Under the pieces are notes generated by a model. That model saw only the letters and a program-made list of their open reading frames with translations. It had not been told where the DNA came from and ran no database searches. This document shows positions 48,261 through 60,200 of a DNA stretch of 64,000 nucleotides, in pieces. This stretch comes from Alopecurus myosuroides (lineage: Eukaryota > Streptophyta > Magnoliopsida > Poales > Poaceae), in contig CM054058.1 of assembly GCA_028641055.1 (NCBI GenBank), positions 85,633,927-85,697,926 on the forward strand, given 5' to 3'. Both the position numbers and the translations under genes were made by a program. How positions within the stretch are numbered: position 1 is the first letter of the stretch; each line of letters starts with the position of its first letter.

Positions 48261-48395
48261 TAAGTACACATTCACAACATTGAAGAAGTGTGTACTGTAT
48301 AGTGGTGGTCGTGTAGGTATGCAAGGATTTAATTGACTCACAGACAGTATGTAACTTAATGTTCGTGGCAAGGCACGAACTTTAGCTAGTTATTA

Positions 48396-48522
48396 CTCTC
48401 TTCGTTCGGAATTAGATGTCTTATGTTTGTCTAAATATAAATATATTTAGACATCTTTTATTATATGGATACATATTTGGACAACCACAAGTCATAGTCA
48501 TCTAATTCCGAAACGGAGGAGG
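48396..48522. mobile_element. Stowaway-like MITE, 127 bp
   Basis: Ends CTCTCTTCGTTCGGAATTAG and CTAATTCCGAAACGGAGGAGG, flanked by TA at 48394-48395 and 48523-48524. Confidence 0.85.
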
Positions 48523-48610
48523 TATTAAAAAAAGACGACATGCCACTCAGGCTGAAACGATCAAAGACTTGTCAACGGACGACATGATGCTCGGAAGCAT
48601 GGATGAAGAT

Positions 48611-49672
48611 TTACTTCATTAGCTCGACGACCCAGGCGCTGCTGCAGATGTAGGTTGCATTGACGCTGACAAACCCGGCGGTCCTGGCCAGCTCTTGGAA
48701 CTCACTCAGACACCTCTCCTTGCCGCCGGGTGTGAGTGCGAGCATGGACATGTCGAACTCGAACATCGTCTTCCCCACCGCCATCTCATCCGGTTTCTCC
48801 GGCAGGACGCATTCGACGACAAGCACCTTGCCATGCGCAGGCAGTGCGTCGTAGCAGTTCCTCAAAAGCTTCGTGCAGTGCTCGTCGGCCCAGTCATGGA
48901 GTACCGCTTTCAAGACGATGGCATCCCCACGGGGAACCTTATCAAACATGTCGCCGCTCACGTGCTGCACGCCTTTGATAGACGGCGCCTCGGAGATGAC
49001 GTGGGGGAGATCGAAGTTGACCCCCTTGATATGCGGGTACCTGGAAGTGATGGCGTTGATGGTCGTGCCGAGGCCGCCACCAACGTCGACCACTGTACAG
49101 ACGCCGTCGTCGAAGCCCCTGTAGATCTCGAGGAGCTTCGTGATGATGATGGTGGAGTAGCTCTTCATGGCTTCGTTGAAGACGCGGTTGAATCGAGGAT
49201 CCACGCCCTGGTAATCGAACAGCGTCATCCCGTATGCCTTCTCGAACGGCTGGCCACCGTCAAGGACGGTGTCCTTGAGATGATACCAGGTCTCGATAAC
49301 AACTTTGTCGTTCAAGAGGGCGAACGAGCCCAGGGAAACGCCGTCCCTGTCAGGGGTGAGCCATTTGCACACCGGCGCGGCGCCGTACCGGCGGGCGAGG
49401 AGGCCGCCCTTGCCTTGCTGCACCTCGCATGACACGACGTTGTGCGACGCCAGCAGCCGCAGCATGCGGTCCAGCATCGCTGGGGCGTACGGGTTAGCCG
49501 ACGACGATGGCAGCTGCGCGGCCACCTCGCACGGCGACAGCATCTTCCCGCCGGCGCCGACAAGGATGTCGAGAATGCCCAGCTCGATCGCGGTCTTGAG
49601 GGTCATTGGCAGGACATACGCTAATGACAGCTGCAACGCGGACATGAACGCCTCCTCGGCGGCAGAGCCCAT
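48611..49672 (-). CDS. SAM-dependent O-methyltransferase, caffeate/flavonoid OMT family
   Basis: 353 codons in a single exon, the length of plant COMT-type enzymes. An N-terminal dimerisation domain (about 8-80) is followed by the methyltransferase domain: SAM loop [11 protein letters not shown] (195-205), NFDLPHVI (219-226), GDMF (240-243), catalytic HDW with H259, and E287 and E319 matching the two glutamates that support the catalytic base. These enzymes methylate hydroxyls of phenolics in the cytosol. By comparison with alfalfa COMT as I recall it, pocket residues differ: M130, N131, A162, H166, H183 and N324 correspond to L119, L120, L151, Q155, Y172 and T314. So I do not expect a standard lignin COMT; a flavonoid, phenolic or other acceptor is plausible. 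Many COMT genes have an intron; this one has none. A TATA box lies about 67 bp upstream of the ATG. No lesions. Confidence 0.93.
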   Translation of the reverse strand: MGSAAEEAFMSALQLSLAYVLPMTLKTAIELGILDILVGAGGKMLSPCEVAAQLPSSSANPYAPAMLDRMLRLLASHNVVSCEVQQGKGGLLARRYGAAPVCKWLTPDRDGVSLGSFALLNDKVVIETWYHLKDTVLDGGQPFEKAYGMTLFDYQGVDPRFNRVFNEAMKSYSTIIITKLLEIYRGFDDGVCTVVDVGGGLGTTINAITSRYPHIKGVNFDLPHVISEAPSIKGVQHVSGDMFDKVPRGDAIVLKAVLHDWADEHCTKLLRNCYDALPAHGKVLVVECVLPEKPDEMAVGKTMFEFDMSMLALTPGGKERCLSEFQELARTAGFVSVNATYICSSAWVVELMK

Positions 49673-49738
49673 TGAATAATTGCCTAGCTCCTCGGGGCAC
49701 CTTAATACTAATTATTGGGCTGCTTGCTGTGTGTGGTA

Positions 49739-49746
49739 TATTTATA
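49739..49746 (-). promoter_or_regulatory. TATA box of the O-methyltransferase gene
   Basis: On the minus strand CCTCTATAAATATACC, with TATAAATA 67 bp upstream of the ATG at 49672. Position and sequence fit a normal plant core promoter with a short 5' UTR. Confidence 0.7.
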
Positions 49747-49875
49747 GAGGTAAAGTAGCCGCGCGTCTGCGGTAGCTGCGAGGTGAAGAAGAGAAGATGC
49801 GTCTATCTAGTGATCCAAGCTGTTAGCTGGTAGTACAATACGTTCCGTTTGATCAACACCTCTGTGGCTGTGAGG

Positions 49876-51360
49876 CTCGGTCCCCTTGGTGCGGATATGC
49901 AAAAGACACCCTGGTTAGTTCTATATTGAGCGAAGAATTTGTACCTATTCGGTTCTTCATGTTCCTCTTCCAGTCCAATGTGCAAGAGAATCCTTGAAAG
50001 CAAATGGGGTTAAGAAACCAAGTCAAACAAAATATTTCAGGAAGCTTCTTTTAGTCCTAGTGCAGGTATTTCTTACGGAAAAAAAAACGTGGAACTCAAA
50101 CGGGTCAGATAAGAGAGAAGATGTCGTTTCAGCAAAAACCAAAAAAAAAGAAAACTGTGGCACAGATGACGCGACAGACCAGAGAATAGAGAATAGATGT
50201 GCTTTCACACACGAAAAGGGACATCTCCGGTTGCGTGACGCCTGCTCTCAGCCACTTTTCGTGGCCCAACTAAGTATAATTAGACGCTCATTTTTTTCAC
50301 CAGTCTTTATTGTTGGGCTGTTTTGTCCGGTCCTATATGGCCCAACTCTTGTTGTAGTACGGACGCCACCAGTACTAGCTCTGTGTTCTGTTATCGATAA
50401 AATAGAATAATTTGTTTGCTACAATTGGTCTTCGGTTTTGCTATAGTAGCATAAATTGTTTGCTACGAGGTCTCCGGCATGAATCTCCGGCGATGCCATT
50501 TTTTTTTCTACAATAGCATAAATTATTTTTGCTATAATTGTTTTCCGTTTTTGCTAAAATAGTACAAAGTGTTTGCTACAATGTCTCCGACGAGATCTCC
50601 GGTGATGTCTCTGGTGAAGTCATTATTTTTCTACAATAGCTTTTTTTGCTGCGGTTGTCCTCCGTGTTTCTATAATAGTATAAAGTTTTTGCTACGAGGT
50701 CTGTGACGAGTTCTTTTGGGTTTTTATGCGGACGATTTTTTTTGCTACAATAGTGAAATATTCTTGTTTCAATGAACTGTTCTTTTTTTTTTGCTATAGA
50801 GTAGCAAAAGAGGGATTTGGGGAAATTTTGAAAAATTGCTACATTATTGAAAAAATCATATTTCAATGAACCTTTTTTATGCTCAAAGTAGCAAAATCGG
50901 GATTGAAGGCTAAAACTAGACACGTGTTGCATGGAGGACCCTGAGGATCCCCCCCCCCCTCTCTCCCGATCCTCCGGAGGATGGCCAGCATTGTCCTTTC
51001 CGAAAGCACATATTAGAGCACATTCAACCGTAGAACCCGTAGCTGGCTATATAGAACTGCCATACCATCAAGGATAGCATTATAGTCAGCGCATATAATA
51101 GAGTTGTCTATAAGATTGCCTATAACGTTAGTAGTTTTTCTCACATCGTGTCTATGTCTCTCTTTACATTTAATGTTTTCCTAGAGCACGCGTAGATGAT
51201 GAATCTTACATTACATCACGCCTTTTCTCTTTTTGATTGCCACTTTTCTCTATGTAAACAGAAATGCCATGTAAGAGGGTTTAGAGCAGGTTTAATAGTA
51301 GAGCCAAAAGCTGATTAATTATAAGAAGTTTCCATGTCACTCGTGGCCAACCATATATAT
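49876..51360 (+). repeat. Dispersed duplication, copy 1
   Basis: Matches 60824-62334 over about 1.5 kb at high similarity by eye, from GCGGATATGCAAAAGACACC to CCAACCATATATA. It includes a region rich in the motif TTGCTACAAT/TCTCCG (50430-50900) and a MITE-like part (50999-51360). No coding frame is conserved between the copies. The left junction lies about 200 bp upstream of the O-methyltransferase start. Confidence 0.85.
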
Positions 51361-51585
51361 AGCTAACATATACAATAATTAGCCGTATAAACGTGTTACT
51401 TTATTAGGACATGACCCATCTTCCACTCAACATCCCCAAATTCTTTAAGCAGGAAAAGAGGAATCCGAGCAAATGGCGGCTCTCTCCCTAGGCGGCGCCC
51501 ATGGCGATCTCATGGCGATCTAGGGTTTTAGCCTCTCTCTTCCGAAAATTGCCACTCCGGCACTGTCGCCCACCTCTCCTTCACT

Positions 51586-54422
51586 ATGTCCAAGGTCAAG
51601 TCTCTTTTCTCTCGTTCTTGTTGGCGTTGGAGGGCGCTCTTCTCCTCTGACCTGGATCTAAAGTTCAATCCCATCTACGTGGGTTTTATTCTTTTGGATC
51701 CGAAAGACAAGAAGATTCAACTTATCGATCAAGCAGGCTTTGTGCTTGATCAACGTTTTCTCGAGTTACGTGAAAATGTTCATCCAGGATCTGAGATCTA
51801 TTTTGCGTGTCATCGTGCCAAGGTTCAGGATCACTTGGTGCCTCGCAATGGCTCTCTATTGGATCATTCTAATGTTATTGTTCCAATATTGGATGTGAAT
51901 TCATTGATCCCGTTGTTGGATCGGAATCCAATTGACCCTTTTGTGGGTTTGGTTCATGCGGCTAGGGTTTTAGACCTGGATTTTTCTAGAGGTCTTGCAT
52001 TGGCTAAAGAAGTCCGATTGCTTTTCGGATCGGATGTTCATGCCACTAAGAAGTATGGTGCTTTTAAATTGGTGGTCTCTTTTGGACGTGCTTATTTTAA
52101 GATTAATGAAGACACTGTTGCATTGGCTCTCGAGGCAGCTATTGGTGGTTATTGTGGCTCGCTCAATGTTAAATGCCTTCATGATCGGGTTTTCTCCTTT
52201 GAGGTTTCCTCCAAGGAGGTTGGTTTTCACATCATGAAAATTAAATGGTTTAATTTCTTTCACTTCAAGTGTTATTTTCATCTCTGGAGCTTTGGCGGAC
52301 CTAATTGGGTTTCTGAATTAAAGAAGTGGAATGATGACCAGGATAAGGAGTGGACTTTGGTCTCGAGGAAAAAGAACAAGGTATTTAATAACCGGTACAT
52401 CTCACGGAATCATTTAGTTATTCATAAACTATTTATTTATCAGACCAAGGAGTCCGATGATTCTTCTACGGATGTTGCGGTTAAGAATATTGATTCTGTT
52501 CTGCCTGCCATTAAGTTTGGTTCTTTTGAGCCAGGATTTTCTGTTGCATCATCTGTAAAGGATCCTCCTCATGTGGCTCCTGCCGTTGCCTCCACTACCG
52601 TCGATGACGGTTTTGCTAAATTAATTGATAAGATGGCGGCCCAGGTGTGGCCTTGTTCTGACTGTCTCTCAGCTAAGCATGCAAAAGAAAATTGTACGGG
52701 GCGGATTCAGTGCTGGTCTTGTTCACGTTCGGGCCATATCCGCAAAAACTGCCCGGGACCTAATGGAACTCTTCGATGGGTAGTTAAATCGATGGCAGTC
52801 AGAAACGAGGAGTCCCCTCCCCCTGTTCTATCCCCTGCCTCTGCTACTGTTCCAAGAAAACCCTCGCCGGAGTCTCCGCTCGAATCGGAACCACCATTGT
52901 CAATGGCAAACTTTCCCTGCGATCCTACCAGGTTCCTCCCGGCGGGGATGCATATCCTGGAGCCTTGGGCAGATGAGGAACGGCCCGCTCGAGTCTACGT
53001 CACCTCCTCCATGGCCCCTGTCAGACGCCATGAATCTTGGGCTATTGCTCAACTTGTTCCTCGGCCACCTGTTGAAGAGATGGATGATGTCCTGCAAGTG
53101 ATAGTAGATCACATCTTCCAAGAACACAACTTGCAGGTAATCTCCTTCTCGGAAAGTGCGGTTGGAGTTGGCATGTACCGCCTGGAAGATCAGGTGGCCA
53201 GAGATATCTTGGTCAATTTGGTTCCGTTTATTTTCCCAGATGGTAGAATGCTTACTTTCGTTAGGCATGATGAGGGGGAGAATTTAAGAGCAACTGTTTA
53301 CACTAGGACTGGGTGGATAATGATTCTGAATTTGCATATGGACTACCGCACTGATGATTTTCTTCGTGAGGTGGTATCCAAATTTGGAAAGCTCAGGTCC
53401 TGGTGGCGGGAGGATGCTTCTCCTGTTCGCACCCTCCTCAAAGTTTCTTATGGAGGAGCCGCTGATATTCCGAGATCGATTGTTACTCGAGAAGTGCAGC
53501 GATACGGGGGACATATTGTTTCCTGGTCTTGTCCTGTCTATATTTTGGACAATGATCCAGCTGACAATCTTCCTGGGGATGAGTCCCATGTTCCCGATGA
53601 TGGTAATCCGCACCCAGTCTTCGGTGCACCTGCCGCTCCTGCTGAAGATGCATGGGTGCCGCCGGTTGTCCCTGAGCAGCATCAGGAAGGGTGGGGAAAT
53701 TGGAATATTGAGGCACAGGGAGAGAATGCTGGATAGATGGCCCGGTCGATCAGCCACCAGTACCTGAACAAGTGCAATCATCTGTATCTATTGAATTTCC
53801 AGGTGCGACGGTTGATTCGATCAATGCTGTGAGGGCAGAAGGGCATGAACATTTTGGTTAGCTGCAGCAGCAGGTGGAAAATAATCAACTCGCCATCGTT
53901 CCTTTTGTTCCACCAGTACAGGTGGATGATGCAGTTCAGGAGGATGAGGTCCAGATCATGAGAGTACTCCTGCCTGACCCTGTTGTGGAGTGGCCCAGAT
54001 ACTTTCAGGACCACAAATCCAGGTTCATGTTTGACAGGAGGTTTGAACTTCTGTCCTCCTTGCAGCCAGTGGAGGTCCCTGCTGTGCCTGCTCCTTTGTT
54101 GCTGGAGTTTAATCCGGCTACACATGTGCCTGCTGCTTCCAAGAAGAGGGCCCAAAAGTCTGCAACTCCTTTAGTCATTGAGGAGCGTCGTGTGACGAGG
54201 AGTTTAGCTAAAAACGCAGGCTTCCGGGTTCTGCCTGGATCTGACAAGCCTGAACCAAGGAAGAAAGCTAAATCTTCACGTCCTCAGACTTCTGCTGATG
54301 GTGTGCCTCCCATCACGCCTGTTGCCGTACTGAGGAGAGCGGGAAAAATGCTCCAGATTGACGACTCTGAACTAACGGTGGAGAAGCTTGAAGCTGCTCC
54401 AAAGAAGCCCATCAAGTTCTGA
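51586..54422 (+). pseudogene. LINE ORF1 (nucleic-acid-binding protein), frameshifted
   Basis: The first 716 codons (51586-53736) are open. An N-terminal plant LINE domain (around VRLLFGSDVHATKKYGAFKL) is followed by one CCHC zinc knuckle CWSCSRSGHIRKNC (about residues 385-398) with a preceding CSDC pair, and a proline-rich linker. A frameshift near 53730 and a stop at about 53860 separate the C-terminal part, open at 53874-54422 with a basic stretch (SKKRAQKS, KPEPRKKAKSSRPQ). ORF1 protein coats LINE RNA. Two lesions make it non-functional as a full-length protein. Confidence 0.82.
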
Positions 54423-54614
54423 TGATTAGTGGGCCTTCTTCTTTTATTGGGCCTTGTTGGCCCCTGGAGTGTGTCTTGGACCTTGTTGCTACATTTTGTT
54501 ATCTATCCTGGATCTATTATGTACTGTTATATGGTCAAGGTTGCTACTGTCTGGTATTCTCTTTGTTGGTCATTTATGTTGGCCAACTTGGTTTAATATT
54601 ATTATCAGTCTTCA

Positions 54615-57600
54615 ATGGATAGTACACCTTCAATGAATTTGGATTGGATTGTTTTTGACTGGAATGTGAGAGGTTTAAATGATAAATCTAAAAGAGAGGT
54701 TGTTTATAATAAAATTGAGGAAAGTCATGCCTCTGTAATTTGCCTCCGAGAAACTAAATGCCAGGATTTTGATCATTCTTTTATTAGGTCATTCTGTCCT
54801 AAAAGGTTTGATCAATTTGTTTTTTCTCCTTCTATTGGAGCTTCTGGGGGCTTAATTGTGCTATGGAATAGTTCCATTTTCAATGGAGAATTATTGGAAG
54901 TGCATCGTTCGGCAATTCACTTAAAATTCACTTCGGTCCATAACTCTGTTACTTGGTTTCTAGTGAATGTTTATGATCCTTGCAAAGGTGTGGAAAGAGA
55001 TGAGTTCGTCAACTGGTTATATAACCTTTCCATTCCATTACATCAGAACTGGTTGATTCTTGGGGATTTCAATTTTATTAGATCCTTGGATAATAGAAAT
55101 AAGCCAGGGGCTGACCTTAATGATATCTTTATTTTTAATGATGTCATTAGCCATTTGGGTTTATTGGAATTGCCTGTTAAGGGTAGAAATTATACATGGT
55201 CTAATATGCAAAAGGATCCTTTGCTTGTTCAGCTGGATTGGTTTTTTACATCCTGTCAATGGACTTTGGATTTTCCCAATACCTTGGTTTTGCCAATGTC
55301 CAAAATTATTTCTGATCATTTTCCCTGCACTATCAAAATTGGAACTAACATTCCAAAGGCAAAGATTTTTAGATTTGAGAATCACTGGATTAATCAGCCT
55401 AGTTTTTTGGACCTAGTAAACAAAATTTGGAATACCCCTGTGATGGCCAAATCGATTACCACCAGAATCACTCCAAAATTGAAAAATCTTAGATATGCCC
55501 TAAAGGATTGGGGAAGGAATCTCTCTCAATTGAAATTACTTATTGAGATGAGTAGTAAAGTTATTCTTTTTTTTTTTGATCAGCTCGAAGATGAGAGATC
55601 TCTGAGTGTTCCAGAGTTTAATTTCAGACTGATTGTTAAGGAGCATATAAAGAAATTATTATCTTTACAGTCTGAATATTGGAAACAAAGGTGTACAATT
55701 CGATGGGCTAAGCATTCTGGTGAAAACACTAAATATTTTCATGCCCGAGCCACTGAGAGGTTTAGACAAAATGCAATTCCCTCTATTTCGGACGCTTCAG
55801 GGAATATACTGGTGGATCACCAGGAGAAAGCTGCTGCTTTTTGGTCTTGTTTTAAAAATAGAATGGGTGTCTCTTGCCCACCTACTGTTAATATTGATTT
55901 ATCTCAGTTCTTGCCCGTGGTTGATGGATTACAGGATCTTGCAAATCCTTTTTCTGTTGAGGAAGTGGAGGGTGTGGTGAAACACCTCAAACCTTCTCGT
56001 GCTCCTGGTCTTGATGGTTTCACTGGTTTATTCATTAAACACTGTTGGAGTATTATAAAAGATGATTTTATAAAACTTTGCACTGAGTTCCATAGTGCAA
56101 GGATTTCTTTGGAAAGTATTAATGGCTCTTTTATTACTCTCATTCCAAAATCACACTCTCCTGAGACTGTGAATGACTTTCGTCCCATTTCCTTAACCAA
56201 CACTTGTCTGAAGTTTATCACAAAGATTCTGGCTAATAGATTCCAAGAAAAAATCCTGGGTTGCATCCATGATAATAAATATGGTTTCATTAAATCCAGA
56301 ACTATTCAAGATTGCCTGGCATGGTGTTTTGAATACATTTTTCAGTGTAAACATTCTAAGCAGAAAGTGGTGATTTTCAAGATTGATTTTGAGAAAGCTT
56401 TTGATACTATTGAGCACAGTGCCATCCTCAAGATTTTGAGTTCTAAAGGGTTCCCACCTTTAGTCATCAAATGGGTGAAGGAAATTCTCTCTTCAGGTTC
56501 CTCCTCTGTTCTTTTAAATGGGGTTCCTAGTAAACCCTTTGTTTGCAGAAGAGGGGTCAGGCAGGGTGATCCTTTTTCACCTATTCTTTATGTTCTCACA
56601 TGTCTTAAGGTGAATTTCAACAAGTCATCAATGATACCAATAAATTTATATCAGCAGGAAACTACTGATTTGGCTAATGTTTTGGACTGTAAGGTGGCTT
56701 CTATGCCATTTACATATCTAGGCTTGCCTATGGGCACCACTAAGCCAGAAATTAAGGATTTTGCTCCTCTCATTGACAGAGTTGAGAGGAGACTTTCTGC
56801 GACTGTATCTTTCCTCTCTTATGGTGATAGTTTGGTGCTTGTGAACTCAGTTCTTTCCTCTTTGCCCACTTACTATATGTGCACACTTGTGATACCTAAA
56901 GGAGTCATTGATATTATTGATAATGCAAGAAGGATATGTTTATGGAGGAAAGATAAAAACAAGAAAAGAGTAAACTCTTTGGCTGCTTGGGATATGGTGT
57001 GTAAGCCAAAATGTAAAGGTGGTTTAGGAGTCATTAATCTCCAGATTCAAAACAGGCTCTGTTGCTCAAATTTCTAGCAAATTTTTACAACTCTGTGGAT
57101 ATTCCTTGGGTAAATCTGGTCAAGAATGCATACTACTTTCAGTCGGTTCCTCATGCAGTTACCTCTTGTGGATCCTTCTGGTGGAAAGGTATTATTCAAT
57201 TATCTGATACTTGGTGTTCATTCTCTTCTTGCACAGTGGGGAATGGATATTCTGTTCTTTTTTGGAAAGATTCTTGGCTGGGACATGCTCTGCTCATGAA
57301 ATTTCCAAGATTGTTCTCCTTTGCTAAGGATAAGATGGCCTCAGTGAGGGATTTGAAAGTGATGACTGATCTTTCTGAGGCTTTTCACTTACCCCTTTCA
57401 AATGAGGCTTTTCAAGAATTTGTTGATCTTCAAGGCATAATGGGAAGTGTTCAGGTGAATAATAATAAGGACGTCTGGTCCTGTAACTTTAATAAAGGGG
57501 TATATACTTCCAGTAAATTTTATCAGCTTCAGTTTGCTCTTTTGAATGATGATAAACCATCTAAGTGGATTATGAAATCCAAATGCATGTCAAAGCATAT

Positions 57601-58036
57601 TTTTTTTGCATGGTTGATCCTAAATGATAGGATTAATACCAAGGATATGATTAAAAGAAGGAATTGGAAGATTGATGGGAATGAATTTTGTGTCCTCTGC
57701 AACAAACGTTGTCTGGAGGATTGGACACATTTATTCTTCCAGTGTATTTTCAGCTCCAGGATTTGGAACTATCTGCAAATATCCTGGAGTGATAACACAG
57801 TTCTGACTAATCTTTCTATTGCCAAAAAGAACTTCAAAGGTCCTTGTTTCACTGAGATTGTGATTCTTGCATGTTGGAACATCTGGAAACAGAGGAATGT
57901 AGTCATTTTCAAGTCTGAGAGGCATTCCTTCAAGGGCTGGAAAGTTGGATTTATGTTAGACCTCCTTATTCTTAAGCATAGGTTGAGTGCTTGTTTGGCT
58001 GCGGATTTATCATCATGGCTTAATACCCTACATTAG
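54615..58036 (+). pseudogene. LINE ORF2 (endonuclease-RT), missing the RT catalytic motif
   Basis: The first part (54615-57077, 820 codons) has an APE-type endonuclease: WNVRGLN (N17), RETKC (E46), GDFN (D151/N153), SDH (D234/H235); the usual LDRF is LDWF (W209). RT motifs follow: SRAPGLDGF, FRPISL, FKIDFEKAFDTIEH, RRGVRQGDPFSPIL. Then the frame jumps in phase from YVL to LKVNFNKSS at about 56598, so the segment that should hold the YADD/FADD active site is gone. A one-base deletion near 57056 shifts the frame; the rest (57062-58036) carries the zf-RVT zinc finger (CVLCNKRC, then HLFFQC). It cannot reverse-transcribe. Confidence 0.9.
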
Positions 58037-58155
58037 TGTGTGATAGATTATCTTACTCTATCCTGCTATGTACATTTGTAAATATTTATAAACTCTTGTG
58101 ATGGCAATAAAGGGCTGTGGGGGTCTCCCATGCAGTAGAAAATGTTTCAAAAATA

Positions 58156-58429
58156 AGTGTTTATAAGCACGTGCTACAGCTAGCTCTTGCATGAAAGCCC
58201 ATCTCCCTTCTCTCTCATCTTCTTACTCCTTCATATCATCCAAAATATGTTATTTTAACTCTAAAAGTCTACTGACATAATCTTATGGTAGTTTGTACTT
58301 TGTTTTAGATGTGTCAAATGCAAAGGGTTTTGGAGTGGGATGCGAAAGGGTAAGTGCGCTAATCATTTCCCTAAGTACAAGACCAAACAGCCCATGTTTG
58401 TTGAATGCATTGTATCAATGTATCATGTA
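58156..58429. other. MITE-like remnant after the LINE
   Basis: Phrases CACGTGCTACAGCTAGCTCT and CATCCAAAATATGTTATTTT recall the end of a common Triticeae MITE whose other part may be 50999-51430. This is recognition from memory only. Confidence 0.45.
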
Positions 58430-58685
58430 CTCCCTCCATCCACGGACAAGTGTACATATACTTTTATAATAGTCAAACTTTTTAAATTTTAACCAATTTT
58501 ATAGAAAATTGTAACAACATATATGACATCAAAATAGTACATTTTGAAACTTCATATGAAGACAAATCTGTTGATATTAATTTGGTATCATAAATGCTAG
58601 TACATTTTTCAATAAAGTTAGTCAAAATTCAATAAGTTTGACTGACAGAAAAGGAAAACATACACTTACTCGTGGACGAAGGGAG
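58430..58685. mobile_element. Stowaway-like MITE, 256 bp
   Basis: Ends CTCCCTCCATCCACGGACAA and CTCGTGGACGAAGGGAG, with inner pair GTGTACATATAC and the right-hand TACACTT. Flanked by TA (58428-58429 and 58686-58687). Confidence 0.88.
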
Positions 58686-58868
58686 TAACTGCTTGTATCA
58701 CCCGACTTTGCGGTGTTGGTAAAGTGTAGGGTTCTTCCTGGAGAATGTGGGAACATCTTTTTCCTTAACTCATATACTTATAAACTTTATATTATATTGG
58801 TAAATTTTATGATCTAAAGGTACAAGTAGGATCTATATACTGGATTGACGAGACTACAAGTTTTCCTA

Positions 58869-59028
58869 CTCCCTCTATTTACTTTTATAAAGTATTTTAA
58901 TCGACCACATAGCTTCTAAAATGAGTGAAGCTAGACTCATTTTCTACATAGACTCTCTTATTTTACTATGTATGTGTTGAAAATTGAAATGTTAACTAGT
59001 GTGACTTATAAATGTGAACTGAGGGGAG
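58869..59028. mobile_element. Stowaway-like MITE, 160 bp
   Basis: Ends CTCCCTCTATTTACTTTTAT and CTGAGGGGAG, flanked by TA (58867-58868 and 59029-59030). The inner arms are diverged. Confidence 0.7.
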
Positions 59029-59030
59029 TA

Positions 59031-59929
59031 CTTTAGTTAGTATCCACCTCCCCCTTTCTCACTACAACAGTGTCATCGGCTCAGTTTAATAAAATAATAT
59101 AACAGTTTAACTAATGTGCCTATATAATCTATTGGTTCCTATTTTATATAGGATGAAAACCTTGTCCCCTTCTCTCCCTATGATAATATTAAAAAAGATA
59201 TCAATTCGACCTATTTCTCTATGTCCATTTTGTTTTGCTCATCCATGCCCTTGAATCATGCTGACCAGCAAAGGTTTTGCAACACGACATCAACACATAC
59301 CCGCTCCACCTACAGATTTGCATCCTCAAGTAGTCTCTCGTCCTTCATTGTAGTGGTATAAATCAGATCTGATCGCAACAAGGTAAGCATCTATTTATGA
59401 TTCCGTTTGTGCAATTTGTTTTGTTTAGATTATTTTCATGCCTAGAGTGCGCATTTCCATCTCTAGAGCCGAGGTGACTCGTTGTCGCCGACGAATGTAG
59501 TTGTTCTCATATTCAGGGGGATTGGCTTACTACACTATAGAGAGTTTGTATGCGTTCGTGATCGAGAAGGCACAATACACCTGTTGTGTCACACACCCTC
59601 AAGGTTCTAGAAGAAAAAAATGATGGAAATTGACTTCCGAGGTGATCGTCGCCGACGTCATGTATGTTATCGACCTTCGCCAATGCTGACCTAGCGGGTC
59701 TTGTCATGAAGCACCACACGTCGACTGTCCCTGCTGGCTAAGCGCCGTCGGTCGAGAATAGTCGTGCAAACCGAGCTGATGATCACGATATTTAGTGAGC
59801 CTCGCCTCTGTGTGCGCACTACTGCACCACTGTGTGCATCGCCGCCACTTCATGAGCTCTGTCGGCCACGCCACCGGTCAAAGCACGCACTCCAGCGAGC
59901 TCTCCCAACCGCGCAATCGGCCCTGTTGC
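59031..59929. other. Unassigned intergenic sequence
   Basis: No recognised gene or element. Short ORFs on both strands lack domains. Confidence 0.4.
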
Positions 59930-59932
59930 ACT

Positions 59933-60200
59933 ACTACAAAACTAAGCATCCAAGACACGACCTAGAGCCGATTAGAGCAAACAAAATTCTAACCGCCTGC
60001 AATGATATACCTCAGACGGTCAAAATTTTCTTTCCGTCTCTACTATTATTAGAGTCGGGCAGTACTACTGACCGTCTCTAATAAGCTACAATTCGAGCCG
60101 GTTGGCAGTAACGACCATCTCGAAAATTACTTTAGACGGCTATTGTTTATGGTCGTCTCTAGTTTTAATTTTTAGAGCCAGTTGATATAATTAACCGAGG
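59933..60200 (+). mobile_element. CACTA-like transposon end
   Basis: Starts CACTACTACAAAACTAAGC and is followed by repeated short motifs in both directions (ACCGTCTCTA, AGACGGT, GAGCCGGTT; at least seven between 59960 and 60185), as in subterminal regions of CACTA elements. No transposase and no matching second end are in the window, so it is a fragment or a decayed short element. Confidence 0.45.

Larger units (their letters stand above)
51430..58155 (+). mobile_element. LINE (L1-type non-LTR retrotransposon), defective
   Basis: Order: leader (51430-51585), ORF1 (51586-54422), spacer, ORF2 (54615-58036), 3' UTR ending in a short A run near 58150. Both ends are approximate; I found no clear target duplication. 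It seems to lie inside the MITE-like part of duplication copy 1, because MITE-like sequence resumes at about 58156 (GCACGTGCTACAGCTAGCTC). Confidence 0.85.

Noticed and set aside
48695..49432. Long antisense frame (245 codons) opposite the O-methyltransferase
   Set aside because: A shadow of the GC-rich coding strand; no domain, and the minus-strand frame explains the sequence fully.
50994..51140. Possible hairpin RNA gene in the duplicated segment
   Set aside because: No clear long stem; the similarity between copies is explained by their duplication.
59057..59353. Possible short CACTA-type MITE with CACTACAA and TTGTAGTG ends
   Set aside because: Only eight bases pair at the ends and the flanking three bases do not match.
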